From positions 1,414,893 through 1,478,892 of the forward strand of contig KN832555.1 in the NCBI GenBank assembly GCA_000827205.1: 64,000 nucleotides of DNA. The letters are read 5' to 3'. Position numbers and translations under genes: made by a program. This DNA comes from Plicaturopsis crispa FD-325 SS-3 (Eukaryota > Basidiomycota > Agaricomycetes > Amylocorticiales > Amylocorticiaceae). The notes under the pieces are model-generated. The model did no database searches. It saw only the letters and a list, made by a program, of their open reading frames with translations, and was not told the DNA's origin. Numbering within the stretch: position 1 is the first letter of the stretch; each line of letters begins with the position of its first letter. Below are positions 1 through 12,300 of this stretch, in pieces.

Positions 1-323
1 ACCGTCAATATATACATACTGTAGCACTTAGTTGGTTGTTTTTGCATAATCGATGATATCCTGACTGAAAAGAAACGGTCTCCTACACAGCTGGACAAGA
101 CGATGAATTCGCCTATAGTAGAGTGAACGATTGTCTTCACTCTGTTAAGGGGTTGCCTACGGGAGACTAGTGACTTCGTAAACTGCGCAGACTCGAAGAC
201 TGGGAACGCATCCGGCCCGGTCGTCCGGGTACTAAACGCGTCCTGAATGTCGCGTCTTCTTGAACTTAACCATCTACGCGAAGTCCATCCGAGTCCTCGG
301 TAGGTGCGGTGCCAAGCTCGAAC
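1..323. other. Left-edge intergenic stretch, no gene seen
   Basis: No coding exon or RNA gene was recognised here. The last 90 bases form the upstream region of the first HTH gene. They share short pieces, such as the AACGCGTCC and AATGTCG words, with the region just before the second copy near position 1465, so the duplication probably took some 5' flank with it. Confidence 0.5.
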
Positions 324-1326
324 ATGCCTAAGGTCAAAAAGACATGGAGTAAAAACAGAAAACCGGTGAGCTTGTTATCTAGCACGACTTGCTCTATGAT
401 TAACCCGATATGCGGCCTCGCTCAGGTTTCGCGGATGATACGCGCCCAAATCCGAGAAATGTCAAAGACCAGCGCCCCAAAGGACGTTCTGGCTCGCTTC
501 AACATCAGCTATACTACTTTGGCGCGGGTGAAGACCGGGAAATATGCTGCTCGCGATAAGCTGGCCGAGGACGCACTGTTAATAAAGGGAACCCTTGACA
601 ATGCCATCGTCATAGACGACAGTTCGGAGGAAAGTGTCGCGGGAGAGCCCACCGGGAATTTGGGAGAGGACGAGCTCGAAGGCGATGAAGAGAACAAAGG
701 TGGCACATCTGGAGCACAGCAGGATCAGCCTCGCCGTAGCACCAGAGAGCGAAAGCGCATTAAATATGAGCCCGAGAGCGACGACGGCGAGCCACCCGTC
801 ATTGCGCCACCGCGGAGGGCGACCGTCATAGTTAAAAACCCAATCAACGGCAGCACGCGGCAGGGTCAGAGTACAAGTTCGTGTGAGTGGCCACGAACCT
901 CGCGCATATAATGACAAGTATTGATCTTCCACTGGACTAGCCTCAGCCTCGAGCTCTAGTAAACAGCAGGCCCGTGAGTTTCATCTACGTTGCCCGAACA
1001 TAGGATGCACGAGTTAATTCCATTTCTTAGCTGCATCCTCAGCCTCTACCTCCGGTGCTACCTCCTCCAGATCCGAGATGGACCCCGCCGTTCAAGAATT
1101 TTTCAAGGGCCTTGGTCTGAAAGGCCTTAGCCACCAGTTCCCCATCCTGTGCATGTTTGGATTCCGCACGACCGAGGACCTCGACTTCCACTGCATGTCC
1201 GTGAAGGACGAGGGGGATGATCATCTCGCCGATTTGGAAGGCAGGCTCTCTGCGAAGGGGATCAACGGAACCGAGTGGATGGCTATCTCGAAGGGGCTGA
1301 AACGGAGGGCGCTCTCCATGAACTAA
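324..1326 (+). CDS. Unrecognised HTH / acidic / SAM-like protein, tandem copy A
   Basis: I do not recognise this family. The model has four exons, 324-365, 426-882, 947-973 and 1031-1326, giving 273 residues. The second exon begins with a helix-turn-helix-like stretch (around ARFNISYTTLARVKTG) of the kind found in transposase and Psq/CENP-B-like DNA-binding domains. An acidic serine-rich middle follows, then a basic RRSTRERKRIKYE patch that could be a nuclear signal or AT-hook-like. The last exon encodes a compact helical block of about 82 residues starting MDPAVQEFFKGLG, which resembles a SAM-like fold by eye. The ATG at 324 was chosen because copy B has the same short basic first exon with its intron at the matching place. 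A nuclear DNA-binding role is inference only. A paralogue lies 250 bp downstream on the same strand. Confidence 0.7.
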
Positions 1327-1576
1327 TGTGGGCGTTGATGGCCCGAGTGTTGTTGTGTTCTGCTGCATAGTATGTGCCTCGGATTCATCGAGTTTTCAGC
1401 TTTTTGTGGTTTACGATCAATGTACGTACTTGACAATGACGATATAAAGCTGATTTAGGGCAATAACGCGTCCGAGTCGCAGCGCGCGCTTAATGTCGGC
1501 AGGTTCGTGTCGTGCCTCCACTAGCGAAGACTAGACCCCAGCGTCCTGCAGCTTCTCGTCCAGCTCCAGCGTCGTC

Positions 1577-2630
1577 ATGCCCAAGGATATCGTGAAGACG
1601 CTCAAACGCAGGCCCGGCAGGCAACCGTCTGTGAGTGACTTTCGTTCAATTCATCTCTGTACGCGCCTGGTGACTTCTGACAGATCTCTCGAACGAAACG
1701 GGCTCAAATCCGAGAAATGGCAAAGACCAGGTCCTACAGAGATATCGCAGCATTCTTTGGCATCTCCTCTATGACCGTTTACAGGGTGAACACTGGCAAC
1801 TACGCGAAGAAGATTGACGACCTCAACGAGGATCGACACTATTTGGATGGAACCATGGGCGATATCGTCGTGATAAACGATGATTCGGAGGACGATGCCG
1901 GGGCCGTCGGTGCGGGTGAACCTGAAGGTAGCGGCTCTGGGAACGAGAGTTTCGAGGCGAACGAGGGCGCGAAGGACGATAAGTCCCAAGTGCAGCAAGA
2001 TCAGCCTCGCCGCAGTGGCAGGCCTCGAAAGCCCATTCAATTTGATTCCAACTCAGATCATGAGGAGTCTGAGCAGCGAGTTGTGATCCCGCCACCGAGG
2101 AGGCCAATAGTCAAGGCGAAGAACCCGACCACTAGCAGGCCGCAGTCTGGTAATGCTGGCAACATGAATGCTCGTAAGCCCGCCTCGCTTAGATGTTCTA
2201 TTCACAAGTACTGACCTGGCTGAGAATTCTATGCAGATGCGGCAAGCTCCAGTCAATCCCGGGTCCGTAAGTTGCATCTCATCCGAGCAAATTGCTCCCA
2301 GATATCTAGACGTATTAACTTCCTTTCGAAGCCGCATCCTCAGCCTCCACCTCGGGTGGTGCATCCACCGCTGCATCTGATATGGACCCAGCCGTGCAGG
2401 AGTTTTTCAAAGGCCTCGGTCTAAAGGGCCTGCACCACCAGTTTCCCATCCTCTGCAAGTTTGGGTTCCGCACGACCGAGGACCTCGACTTCCACTGCAT
2501 GTCCGTCAAGGATGAAGGGGATGAGCACCTCGCTGAATTGGAAGGCAGGCTCTCTGCGAAGGGGATCAACGGGACGGAGTGGATGGCTATATCGAAGGGG
2601 CTAAAACGCAGGGCGCTGTCCATGAACTAG
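1577..2630 (+). CDS. Unrecognised HTH / acidic / SAM-like protein, tandem copy B
   Basis: This is a tandem paralogue of the gene at 324-1326, with the same four-exon plan: 1577-1630, 1684-2173, 2237-2266 and 2332-2630, 290 residues. The HTH-like part (around FFGISSMTVYRVNTGNY) and acidic middle have diverged strongly from copy A. The last exon is almost unchanged, with 4 differences in 82 residues: S/H, M/K, D/E and D/E. The basic patch reads RRSGRPRKPIQFD, and its GRPRKP core is like an AT-hook. Shared intron positions and phases show duplication of a whole gene rather than of an exon. Function is unknown; a chromatin or DNA-binding protein, possibly derived from a transposase, is a guess from the HTH and basic patch. 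Confidence 0.72.
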
Positions 2631-3405
2631 TGGCGGCATACTATGTTGTCGTGTCGTGGAGCTCCGAGGATTATGCCCATATTTTGGATTTTACTGACCG
2701 TTTTGTTGTCGTTGTTATCTGAGTGTTCTAGTTGTGTACTCTATTTGCTTTATGCTCTGCTACTGCTTGATCCTGTCGTACTGGTTCTTATGGATTGTCC
2801 GGAGATGTCAACTACTACTTACTTTATATATATTGGTGGGTGCCGGGCAGCGATGCCGCGTCAATTCATGTGCCGTGAGGAAGTACTAAGGATCCGGGAA
2901 CAGCACCAGCGGAAAGTAACTGTGTTAAATCCACAGCCATCGAAAACATGTCGATTGATTAACTACAAAATGGATTTTAGGATATGCGGTATGAAAGCTG
3001 GTATGAATGTAGTACAACGCGAAAGCTGGGGAAAACAAGAGTCTGGATGGTGTAAAGGGCCGCGAGGGTGGGGAGGTGGGCAGCGGGTGAATGGAAGGAG
3101 GCCCGTGTGAGAAACGACGGCATGAAGGGGAAAGGATGATGTGCGAGGAATAAAGGGCGTGCAGAGAAACAAAGGGCGGGTGGGAGCTGGCGTATGATGA
3201 CGAGATCTAAAGAAAACAATGTGGAATAGTACAGGATGTAGCGGTATCAAAGCGAGGCAGGGCGGGACGAATAGCTATCATGAATGAACACACCATAACA
3301 GTATCAATAACTGACAACCGTCCGAAATAACGTGGAAATGGAAAATCGTCATCTTGGGTCGTGAGGGATGGCGAGGATCGAAACGCGGGTGGAGGTCGTG
3401 GGTTA
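2631..3405. other. Intergenic stretch between convergent genes
   Basis: This lies between the stop of HTH copy B and the stop of the minus-strand DUF6533 gene. A 155-codon open frame at 2643-3110 has low-complexity composition and no recognisable motif, so I treat it as 3' flank. The sequence from about 3000 to 3180 is purine-rich on the plus strand. No terminator-like or RNA structure was evident. Confidence 0.5.
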
Positions 3406-5473
3406 TCACATCGACGCTGTGGTCTTCTCTACGTCAACTCGAATCCCGCTCACGCCGCCCTCCAGACTATGGCTCGGCCTGGGCGCGAAACCCATCTCTA
3501 GCGAGTGATACGCCGGGGCGGGGCTCCCGCCCTCCGTGGTGCGCGTGGTGCTGCGACCGAGTCCTTGCATGCGGAGATCGTTGAGCTCGACAGCATCGCG
3601 CTCTGCCTCAAGGTCCAGGTCTTCAGGGTGCACGATGGTTCCGATCGTGCTGAGGATGACCGCCGAGCTGATGTTGGTCGTCGTGCGGTTGGGGCGGGTA
3701 TATTTGTTGCGCGGAGAGCGCCCGGCCATCTCGGCGGCAGAGAAGGGCGAGTTCTGGGTGTTTGATTTCGTGGTGAAGGCTGCGATGCCGGTGCCTTCTG
3801 AGTGCGAGACCGTTTCGGAGCCACGCTCGCGAAGGTCAAGAATCTGTGTTTCCCGGTTGGTTAGGGACAACTTCGAGCAACTTCAAGGCGGGCGGATGAC
3901 ATACCAGACGACAGGCAAGCACAGGGCCCAGCATAACGCTTAAAGGAATGTTGATAGCAGAGATGACTTGACGTGGTCTGAGTAGAAATAGCGCGTTAGT
4001 TGGCTGCATCGAAAACGTTGACCGAAGAGACATACTGAAGGTAGAAAACGCCGTTGATCTAGAAAGCACGATGTCAGGAAGAAAACATAAGCCAACGGCG
4101 GAAACACGTACCAAGTTGGCGATGGAAATCAAGAGGTAGTAAAAGACACCTGTGAGTGGATCATCAGCAACGACGTCCTCGGCAGGTAGCTAGATACGTA
4201 CCCTCGCGCAGGAATGTCTGGATGAGCCTGCTGTTCGGGCCACCGTTACGACGACGAATGGTGATGGCCTTCCAAACGGTCATAAAAGTGACAACAGTGT
4301 CGAAAAGAAGTGGCGCAATCTGACGGAGATTTGTGTCAAGGCAGCTAAGCAGAGCGTAGGCAAATCTATACATACAAAGAATCCTAGAAACAACAGGATG
4401 ATTAGCATGCGTGTAAGACGTGATCCGATATGAATACTCACCAAGGAGGTGTGCCGAGTGGGGCTTTGAGCTAGGAAAACACGGCCCGGAAGTCTTTACG
4501 GGGCAGCTTACGGTCAACGACGCTGTTTTCGGCAACTATGACCGCTAAATTGACTTACAAATGGTGGTGTGACGAACGGCAAGACTGAAAGGAGAATGAT
4601 ATCAATAAACGCTAAGATCCAAGGCGATCGTGTACTCACGTTGCATCTGCGAGGTAGCGACATAAAGCTGGTATGCGCCGACACCAGCGATGGAGCTGCC
4701 GAGGAAAATCAGGACGAAGACGTTCCGGTTGAAGAATGCGTAGGTGCGGATGAGGAGGATAGCTGTACGCAGAAACCTAGCATAAGCGGGGGTTCGCGTG
4801 CGCTTCTGAGTATCCTGGGACTCACCTGAAGACCCGACTTGATTCCACATTGCGAGAGCAACGGGGATCTATACAAAGCAGTCAGATATTGTTGCTGCTG
4901 GTCGTTGAAGATGAAAGAAATCCAACACTAACCCTGTACATTTTTTCGCACTCTGCCAGCGAATGGTTGACAACAAATGCAAAGAGAAGGTACGGCACGA
5001 CAGCAATGACCCAATACCTGCGAGCCATGTCAAATTGCATCGTGCCATAGGCAATTAGTACGAAATGTCTTACCGGCAGAACAAATAAGCCATTTTGACC
5101 GGTGTCCAGTGGGTCTTCCAGATCTGTGAAATGCGTCGTTAGCGTTCAAAATCCACCCATATTCCAGGAAATGCTCTACAAATCGCCATTCACGAGGAAG
5201 ACTGATGACCCAGTCCCAAAGTACGACGGCATCTAAAGATGGAAATACCGTAAGATCTACTGGACCGTGTTCGAGCGATGAAGATTAGACGATTACACAT
5301 GGCTGCAGACAGAGAAATCAGTGAACTGCGAATGGGAACAACAAGAGGTACATACAACAAAAGTAGACTTGGGTGCTGCACGACACGGACCATGAGTGAC
5401 GCGTTGTTTTTGCTGCAAAATGGACGTACACATAGATGAAATGCTGGGCCTCCTCGAGCGTGTCTGCTGCCAT
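3406..5473 (-). CDS. DUF6533-type multi-pass membrane protein
   Basis: The gene is spread over roughly nine short exons on the minus strand, starting at the ATG at 5471-5473. After a short N-terminus (MAADTLEEAQHFIYVYVHF), one exon gives WDWVISLPREWRF, which continues across an intron into WKTHWTPVKMAYLFCRYW. This is the pattern of the mushroom DUF6533 domain (a LLxYDxLLTFxxE-like segment, then a hydrophobic segment ending NRY). Further hydrophobic exons follow (WVIAVVPYLLFAFVVNH, SAILLIRTYAFFNRNVFVL, SIAGVGAYQLYVATSQM). The last exon is a soluble tail of about 120 residues. Seven membrane spans are usual in the family, whose function is unknown; such genes are abundant in Agaricomycetes. Exact internal exon borders are uncertain. 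Confidence 0.8.
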
Positions 5474-5984
5474 TGTGATTAGACCGGGTATAATCTGCTG
5501 TAGTGATTGAGAGAGGATAAGAAATGTTCAAGATGGAGGGAAAGAAAGAGAGCGAACGGAATACAACGACGACAAAGCTTGAGGCCAGGGCTGAACTTTC
5601 GGGGCGCGATCGAATGCCATAGCTTGTTACGGGCAAATTCGACGCGAACCCAACGCAGCTCGAAGCCCTGTATTTTAGCTCTATTCACGGTAATTGGACG
5701 TCCTATCTCTCTCCGCCACGGAACGCAGACTGTTAGCCACAGCACAGCGTCCCGAGTAACATAGCTCGGAATACCTGGAAAAATTCAAGTTGAGCAGTAC
5801 TATATTAGCATGCAGGGTAACATATTAAAGCTCCTGGAGATCGTTCTGTGAGTCCCAGTATGATCCAAGCACGCTGGGCGCTCAGTTTGGCGGCATTTGG
5901 TTATCAAGGACGCGATTTCAACGCAGAAACGTCACTAAACGTTGAAAGTCAACCTCTAACATTCGATCCCGCGAACGAGGACAT

Positions 5985-6030
5985 GTCGATTCCAGAGAAT
6001 CCGCCCCATCCGTCCGTCCGTCCGTCCGTC
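5985..6030 (+). repeat. Left arm of inverted repeat
   Basis: The arm begins ATGTCGATT, continues AATCCGCCCCAT, and runs into five or more TCCG units. The reverse complement of 6465-6509 carries the same words in the same order and spacing: ATGTCGATT, then 6 variable bases, AATCCGCCCCAT, then TCCGTCCG. The arms are about 27 well-matched bases plus the TCCG tract and lie about 430 bp apart, as in a MITE-like element or a duplicated regulatory module. Flanking target-site duplications were not found. Confidence 0.6.
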
Positions 6031-6032
6031 CG
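6009..6032. repeat. TCCG microsatellite
   Basis: About six tandem copies of the tetranucleotide TCCG. A shorter version, about three units, sits in the opposite orientation at 6470-6481 in the right arm of the inverted repeat. Confidence 0.9.
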
Positions 6033-6464
6033 CCATCACGTGGTCTTAAATAGGACTGTGGCGCAAACATCTGTACCGTCCCGCCGCCGCCTTGAGGCAT
6101 TATACACTACGAAATTGTATCCTAGAGCCAACATAGACATCCAATGCACATACTGACGAGCGGCGGGAGCGTTCCGTCATGTTCTGACAGTAACATAGGC
6201 CGAATAAGTGGCGGGATGCAGGAAAATCTGCTTAAGTCATGTTTGTATGGCGGTAAAATGCTTCGTAGTGGTGATACACGATATACAACTATGGTAGGCA
6301 CTAATATACTATGCGGTAGAGCGCCATGACCGCTTACGAGGGCGGCGGGCATGAATTACGGGTCCCGACGCCCAAACAAGAATCCCGCCACAGCGGCGGG
6401 GGCGCCTGGAGTTCAATGCCGGGCGATGCCGAAAGGTGGGGTACCGGTTGCGATTGAAATCCGT

Positions 6465-6509
6465 CCATCCGGACGGACGGACATGGGGCGGATTTTCTCA
6501 AATCGACAT
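6465..6509 (-). repeat. Right arm of inverted repeat
   Basis: Reverse-complement partner of 5985-6030, with GGACGGACGG followed by ATGGGGCGGATT and AATCGACAT. It ends about 220 bp upstream of the ALG9 start codon, so it could equally be part of that promoter. Confidence 0.6.
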
Positions 6510-6728
6510 TTCCTGCCGCGAACGTTGCGCGGCAGCATTTCTCTGCCGTGACTTCCTAATTTAGCAACTCTCCGGTCGGCATCGACCGACTCGCGTCGGC
6601 TTCGCGTCTCCCGACAACTTTTGGCAGAACCCACTCCCTGCCTGCTCCGAATCCCTTCGCACAAACTCATCTCGTCAGCGCATACAACACGACGACAACG
6701 GACTTGAATAGGCTACCGACCAACTAAT

Positions 6729-9098
6729 ATGGCGTCCAACGCCCAAAATCTCCGTCTACGGAGACCCGACACGTCTGCACCGGCGCCAAAACCTGCGCGA
6801 CACACCGGAATACTCCAGGATCAGCTTCGGAGGTGAGTCTGCTGAAGTACGTGCTATCTGTGCGTTCTGACGATATGGAAGATCTGCGAAGAGAATATGG
6901 AGTCCTAGTTTCTCTTTGGCCGTTCGGATATTACTGCTCGTGCGCATTACCGGGGCCATGTACTCCGTTATCCAGGACTGTGACGAAGGTGCGCGTTTTC
7001 TGTTTGCTGTCTCGCAGAGTACCTGACGCGTCTGCAAGTCTTCAATTTCTGGGAGCCACTACACTATTTGGATCGCGGTACTGGATTCCAGACATGGGAG
7101 GTGTCCCCCGCTTACGCGATCAGGAGTTGGGCGTACATTTTGCTGCATTTGGTTCCCGCTCGCATTCCCGCAGTTTTGCTCGGACCAGACAAGGTGAGTC
7201 AATTGTTTCCGTATCGTTCGGGTGCTAACGCGGGCCGATAGAGACCCGCATTCTTTGCAGTCAGGATCGCCTTGGGACTCGTGTCTACCTTGTGTGAGGT
7301 TCGGTTCTACAGGACGGTCGCGGTGAAAATCAATGAAAGGGTGGGAAGGTACCTTTTCTTCATGTTGATGCTAAGTGCGGGCATGTGGAATGCATCGACC
7401 GGTAGGTTTCATAATTTTCGTGTAAACAAAATGTGCTGACAGACGCAGCCTTCCTGCCGTCGTCCTTCGCAATGTATGCGTCTACACTGGCTTTCTCGTA
7501 CGCCTTCGAGCCACCAAGTGCACGTAACGGATACCGTACCTTGATCTCTACGGTGTTATTTGCCGCCGGGGCCGTCGTTGGATGGCCCTTCGCACTTGCA
7601 CTCGCGATACCGTTTGTGCTCGAAGAGCTCTTGGTACGCGGCGCCGACCGTGTGGCGTCTTCGGCATGGCAGACCTGGATAGTGGCCCGCTGGACGCGTT
7701 TAATCACAGCCGGTCTCGCTGCCGCATTAATATTCGTGAGCGACGCTCCATCTGCTAGAGAAGTACACTATTGAACACGCTTAGATTCCGGTCGTGGGCA
7801 TTGACAGCCTGGCATATGGTCGTCTCGTGGTTGTGCCATGGAACATCGTGTCGTACAACATCTTCGGCGGGGCAGAGCGCGGCCCTGACCTATATGGCAC
7901 GGAGCCGTGGAACTTCTACATCCTTAACCTCGTACTCAACTTCAACCTGCTCGTACCGCTCGCACTGTTCTCGCTCCCGGTGCTCGCTGCGACTTACGCA
8001 TTTGACCGCAAACGACTTGGACTGGTCAGGCCTGGCCCTGACGAAAGCTCGCCATTCACAGTTCTCGCATTACGACTCGCACCCTTCTATATCTGGATCG
8101 GTATCTTGAGCCTACAGGCCCACAAAGAAGAGCGGTTTATGTTCCCTGCGTACCCGGTACTGTGCTTCAATGCCGCGGTGACGCTATATCTGTTGCGTGG
8201 TTTATCTGAGGTGGCCTACGTTACGTGGACCAAGTCACCATACAAAGTAAGCCTTCCATATATGCTTCACACGAAATACCATTCAACAGAGTTCTCAGGC
8301 GTCGCAATCATCGGTATTTGCGCGACTGACGTCGTCGGCCATACTCGCGTCCTCGATTCTCTCAGCCTCCCGAGTCCTCGCCTTACTACTCTACTACCAC
8401 GCACCGAAAACTGTCATATTCGAACTCGAGAACAAGGAGCTCCCGCGCCTGCTAAACGTCACTGGTCTCCTTCCGCCTGTACCTCCCCACACAGACCCTG
8501 ATGATCTTCCGCGCATTGACCTCAGTCCGATCAAGGATTTCGGCCTTCGGTTATGCATTGGAAAAGAGTGGCATCGATTCCCAGGGAGCTACCTGGTTCC
8601 GGAAGGTATTCGCATCGACTTCGTGAAGAGCGAGTTTAATGGAGCTCTGCCGGGCCATTTTGTGGAAGGTGCGAAAGCGGAGAGCTGGAACGGTTGGTTC
8701 AGGCCTGGCACGCGCGTGGTCCCCGAAGGGTTGAACGATCTCAACCACGAAGAACCGAGTCACTATGTGAGCGTGGTTCATACAATGCCCCGTGTACAGG
8801 TGTTAACCAGATATTTTAGGTCCCCGTCGAATCCTGCGACTATCTCATCGACCTCGACTTCCCCAATCACCCCATCGAGTCTGCGCTTGAGCCCCGTTAT
8901 GCAGTAGATGAGGACACTTGGGAGCGGGTGCTTTGCACACCCTTCCTCGATGCCCGACACTCCTCTATGTTGACGCGGATACTCTGGATGCCGGGCGAAA
9001 AGTGGCAAAGTCTGAACGAGTTCGGCGACTATTGCTTGCTCAAGAACAGGGCGTCTGTGGCAGCAAAGGAGCGCAGGATGGCGGCGAAGAAGAATTAG
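6729..9098 (+). CDS. ALG9: Alpha-1,2-mannosyltransferase ALG9 (GT22 family)
   Basis: ALG9 adds the seventh and ninth mannose of the dolichol-linked N-glycan precursor in the ER lumen, using dolichyl-phosphate mannose. The spliced product contains the GT22 hallmark VIQDCDEEYLTRLQVFNFWE followed by PLHYL, then TWEVSPAYAIRSWAYI. Several hydrophobic segments follow, then VVPWNIVSYNIFGG, and ERFMFPAYPV after the QAHKEER motif. The soluble C-terminal part has the family's SYLVPEG and WNGWFRPGTR-like stretches and ends LLKNRASVAAKERRMAAKKN. The first exon (6729-6832) is short, with a GTGAGT donor. Introns also sit right after the DCDE motif and after LLGPDK. Full length for the family, with no sign of damage. 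Confidence 0.93.
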
Positions 9099-9387
9099 AT
9101 GTGGTATGCGTACAATCAAAATGTGATGACCCTTTGTAGGTCCACCATGCTAATAGAATCCTTGCGCGGAATCCACTTGTTCGAGCGAAAGCGTAGGCGC
9201 CCATGCATGTGCCACGTTCCCATCCTCGCCTCATGTTCTGGCGCGATGCACATCACGTGAGCTTGTCGCGCTTTTATTCTGAATATCATCGACACGATGC
9301 TTTCCTTTAAAGGCGCGTTGGATGCATTGCAGCCTTTCCCTTTTACTTCCATCTGCCTTTGTCCCAAACCCCCATCACTGACCAGAT

Positions 9388-12300
9388 ATGAGCCACTCCG
9401 ATTCTTCCGCGCTGGTGCGTCCGCACTTTGTGCTATGCAGTCCTACTGCTAACTGTCTTCTCTAGACTGACCTTGACATGTCCGACTTGGAGACTGAGGA
9501 CGTCGAGATGGCCGATGCTGCTCCTACTGTGGCTGAGGTCTTCGAAGCCGTGGATAAGGGGATGCACAGTTTGAAACAAGCAATGCACGACACGGCCCTG
9601 AATGAGCGTCAAGGAGAATGGAACAAACGCATGGCGCCTTTGATGTTTCCTGAGCCACACCAGCACAAGGTCGCGGTGGTTGGTAGGACCGGGGCGGGGA
9701 AGAGTACGGTCATGAATGCAATCCTGAAAAGTCCTTTGTTGCCGTCGTCCGCAGAGGTACTGTATGCACCTACCTAGCTCACGATCGTCAGGAACTAACG
9801 AAATCCTTTCTACAATGTGCCTTTGTTCTCTAGCGGTGAGTGGTAGATCCATTATGTGGCTCCGGTGAAATCTGATGGCTTGTACCAGTGCATGCACCTC
9901 CACTATCACCGAGATATGCTACTTGGATTCAGACGAGTTTCAGGTCACGATTTCTTTCGTGAGCAAGGAGGACTGGAGAGATGTCAGTTTTTCGTCTCAT
10001 GCTATCGCTAGACTCCTCTGACCCTCGTACATCTTAAGGAATTGGAACTACTCCGAGATGACTTGTAAGACTCACAATTGCAGCAAGATTACAACATGCC
10101 CTAATGGTTGTGGTACAGATTGGAACAACATGACCCGGAGACGGGCTCTCCCGACCGTGGGGATAGCTCAGCTGCAAAGTCCAAAGTTTTCGAAGTGGGC
10201 AGTCCCCTTTCTGTTTCTTCTGTACCTGACGTGACTGGCACGTCGTACAGGTTTATCCACAGTGAGCTTGTCGTTATTAAATCAAGCGTGCCAACTAACC
10301 TGTACCGCCCTAGACTGCGCTCCAAGCGTGTTACAGATTGGTCGATTGACGACCTTATGTTTCAAGAGGACGTAGCCTCGCGCCTCGGTCAAGAGGACAT
10401 CATAGCAGCTACCGATGTCCCAGAATTGCAAGAGAAGGTACGCGCAACAACGGCGCGAGTATTGCATGGCGTCTGACGATAATTATACTAGATGAACATG
10501 TTCCTTACCGGTGAAGCAGACATGTCGGAGAAGCCATCGGTGCGTCGTTGTAATATTTGAGCAGACGCAAAAGTACTGATGACGCCGCTCTAGTTATGGC
10601 CTTTAGTAAAGATGTCAGTATCATTGCATTTGGGGTGTGACGCCATGCCTCATCTTGTTAACTGCGCAGTGCACGCATTGAAGGAAGATTTGATGTCTTG
10701 GCCACGGGGACAACACTCGTTGACCTCCCCGGCCATGGCGACGCTAATCGGGCAAGGTAGTGACCCGTCAGGTCTTGGGTCTATATCAAGGCACTAACGA
10801 CAACCTACAGAGACATAGCAGCGGAGACATATCTAAGGACGGCAGACCATATACTCTTAGGTGCGTGCCCCCCCTTTTATGTGCCTGACCGCGTCTGAAT
10901 AGGTCTCCAGTTGCTGACGCCAAACGTGCCCGCGCGGATATTGTGAGTCCTTCCTCATAACATTCATGCGCGTGACACTAACGGCAATTTTAAGGAAATG
11001 GAGCGCTATTTGCGCAAAATGTTGGTTCCTCCTTATCTTGGTCATTCCTTACCCTGTTAATAATGTGTTTAGCTTGGAGGCTGGAGTCGTTGACGGGAGA
11101 CTTGGCGAAGGCTCGATATCGATGGTGCTGACCGGTGCTGACGTGAGGTTTATTCTCATCAAATTACTTCAGACCAACCTAACAGTGCACTCCCTCATAG
11201 ATAAAGATAGGCGACCGAGAAGTTCAACTCAACGACGACCAGAACCAGAGAGTTCAGAGATTCATCACGGTGACCACTGATTATTACTCTTTTCTTGGTT
11301 CTGACACTGATGCCAATCGGAACACGCAGGCTCAAAGAGAAGCAAGCACAGAAATTACGGCCTGGAAGACCAAAGAGGGTCGTCTCGCGACGCGAGGCCC
11401 GAAAGGTGCAACAGCCGCGGCACAGCAGGCTAAGAAGGACAAGATCAAGCGCAAGGTGACATACATCCCCATGATATTAGCCATCTGAGTGCTTATCTCA
11501 CCGTTCAATCAACAGATTCTAGAGTTGCAACAGCGTCAAGCCGATTCAAGTGCGTCAAAGAACAAGATCCTTGCAGTATGAAGCCACAATCTTGTAAGGT
11601 TTACTACGGGAGCCTGACTAGTACCTTGCAGCAAGCTAGGCGCGACTCCGTACACCATCATCTCGAGAGTATCTATCAGCAGGCTTTCGCTCAACTACAC
11701 CGAGTATGCTTCCGTAATTGCACGACAAACCTTGCATCCTGAACGTCTATCTTCCCAGGATGCCGACATTAAGCCTCCAGCGCTGCCAATGTTTTCCGTC
11801 GGTTCGCGGGACTATCTCGCGATAAACGGTTTCGAGAGTGACTTACCCACTTTATTCGAAAACGAAGACGACGCAAGTATTCCCGTGTTTGCGTATGAAC
11901 TCAGCTTCTAATACCTTGTGCTGTTTTCCTAGACTGGGATACCGCGGCTCCAAGAGCATATCAGTCGCATCGGAGAACAGTCTAGTTTGGCATGCTCAAA
12001 CCATCTTCTCGAAGGCGCCATAAATCTTCTCGGTCAAGTATCCGCCTCCCACAAAATCAGCATCGGTCGGAATAAGCAATTATTGGCATACGAACGGATT
12101 GTCTCGTCGGAGCTAGACAAGTGGAACCAAGTGATACTAACTTACCTTGCTTTTAACGCTCATTCCCTGACGCAACTATTCCCGCAGGTATGCCGCCAAT
12201 CTGTAGAGCAGGCAGTGTCCGACTTGCGGAACGCATTGTCCACCATCGAAGATTTGCTAGGCGCCAGCGTTGAAGAGGTAGGCTCATTTCTCTTCATCTA

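Larger units (their letters stand above)
5474..6728. other. Divergent intergenic region with inverted repeat
   Basis: These 1.25 kb separate the divergent starts of the DUF6533 gene and ALG9. No exon with family resemblance was found. The notable content is an inverted repeat pair (about 5985-6030 and 6465-6509) with a TCCG microsatellite in its left arm, described separately. Confidence 0.55.

Noticed and set aside
2643-3110. 155-codon plus-strand open frame after the tandem HTH genes
   Set aside because: Low-complexity Leu/Cys-rich start, no motif, no splice context; best read as 3' flank.
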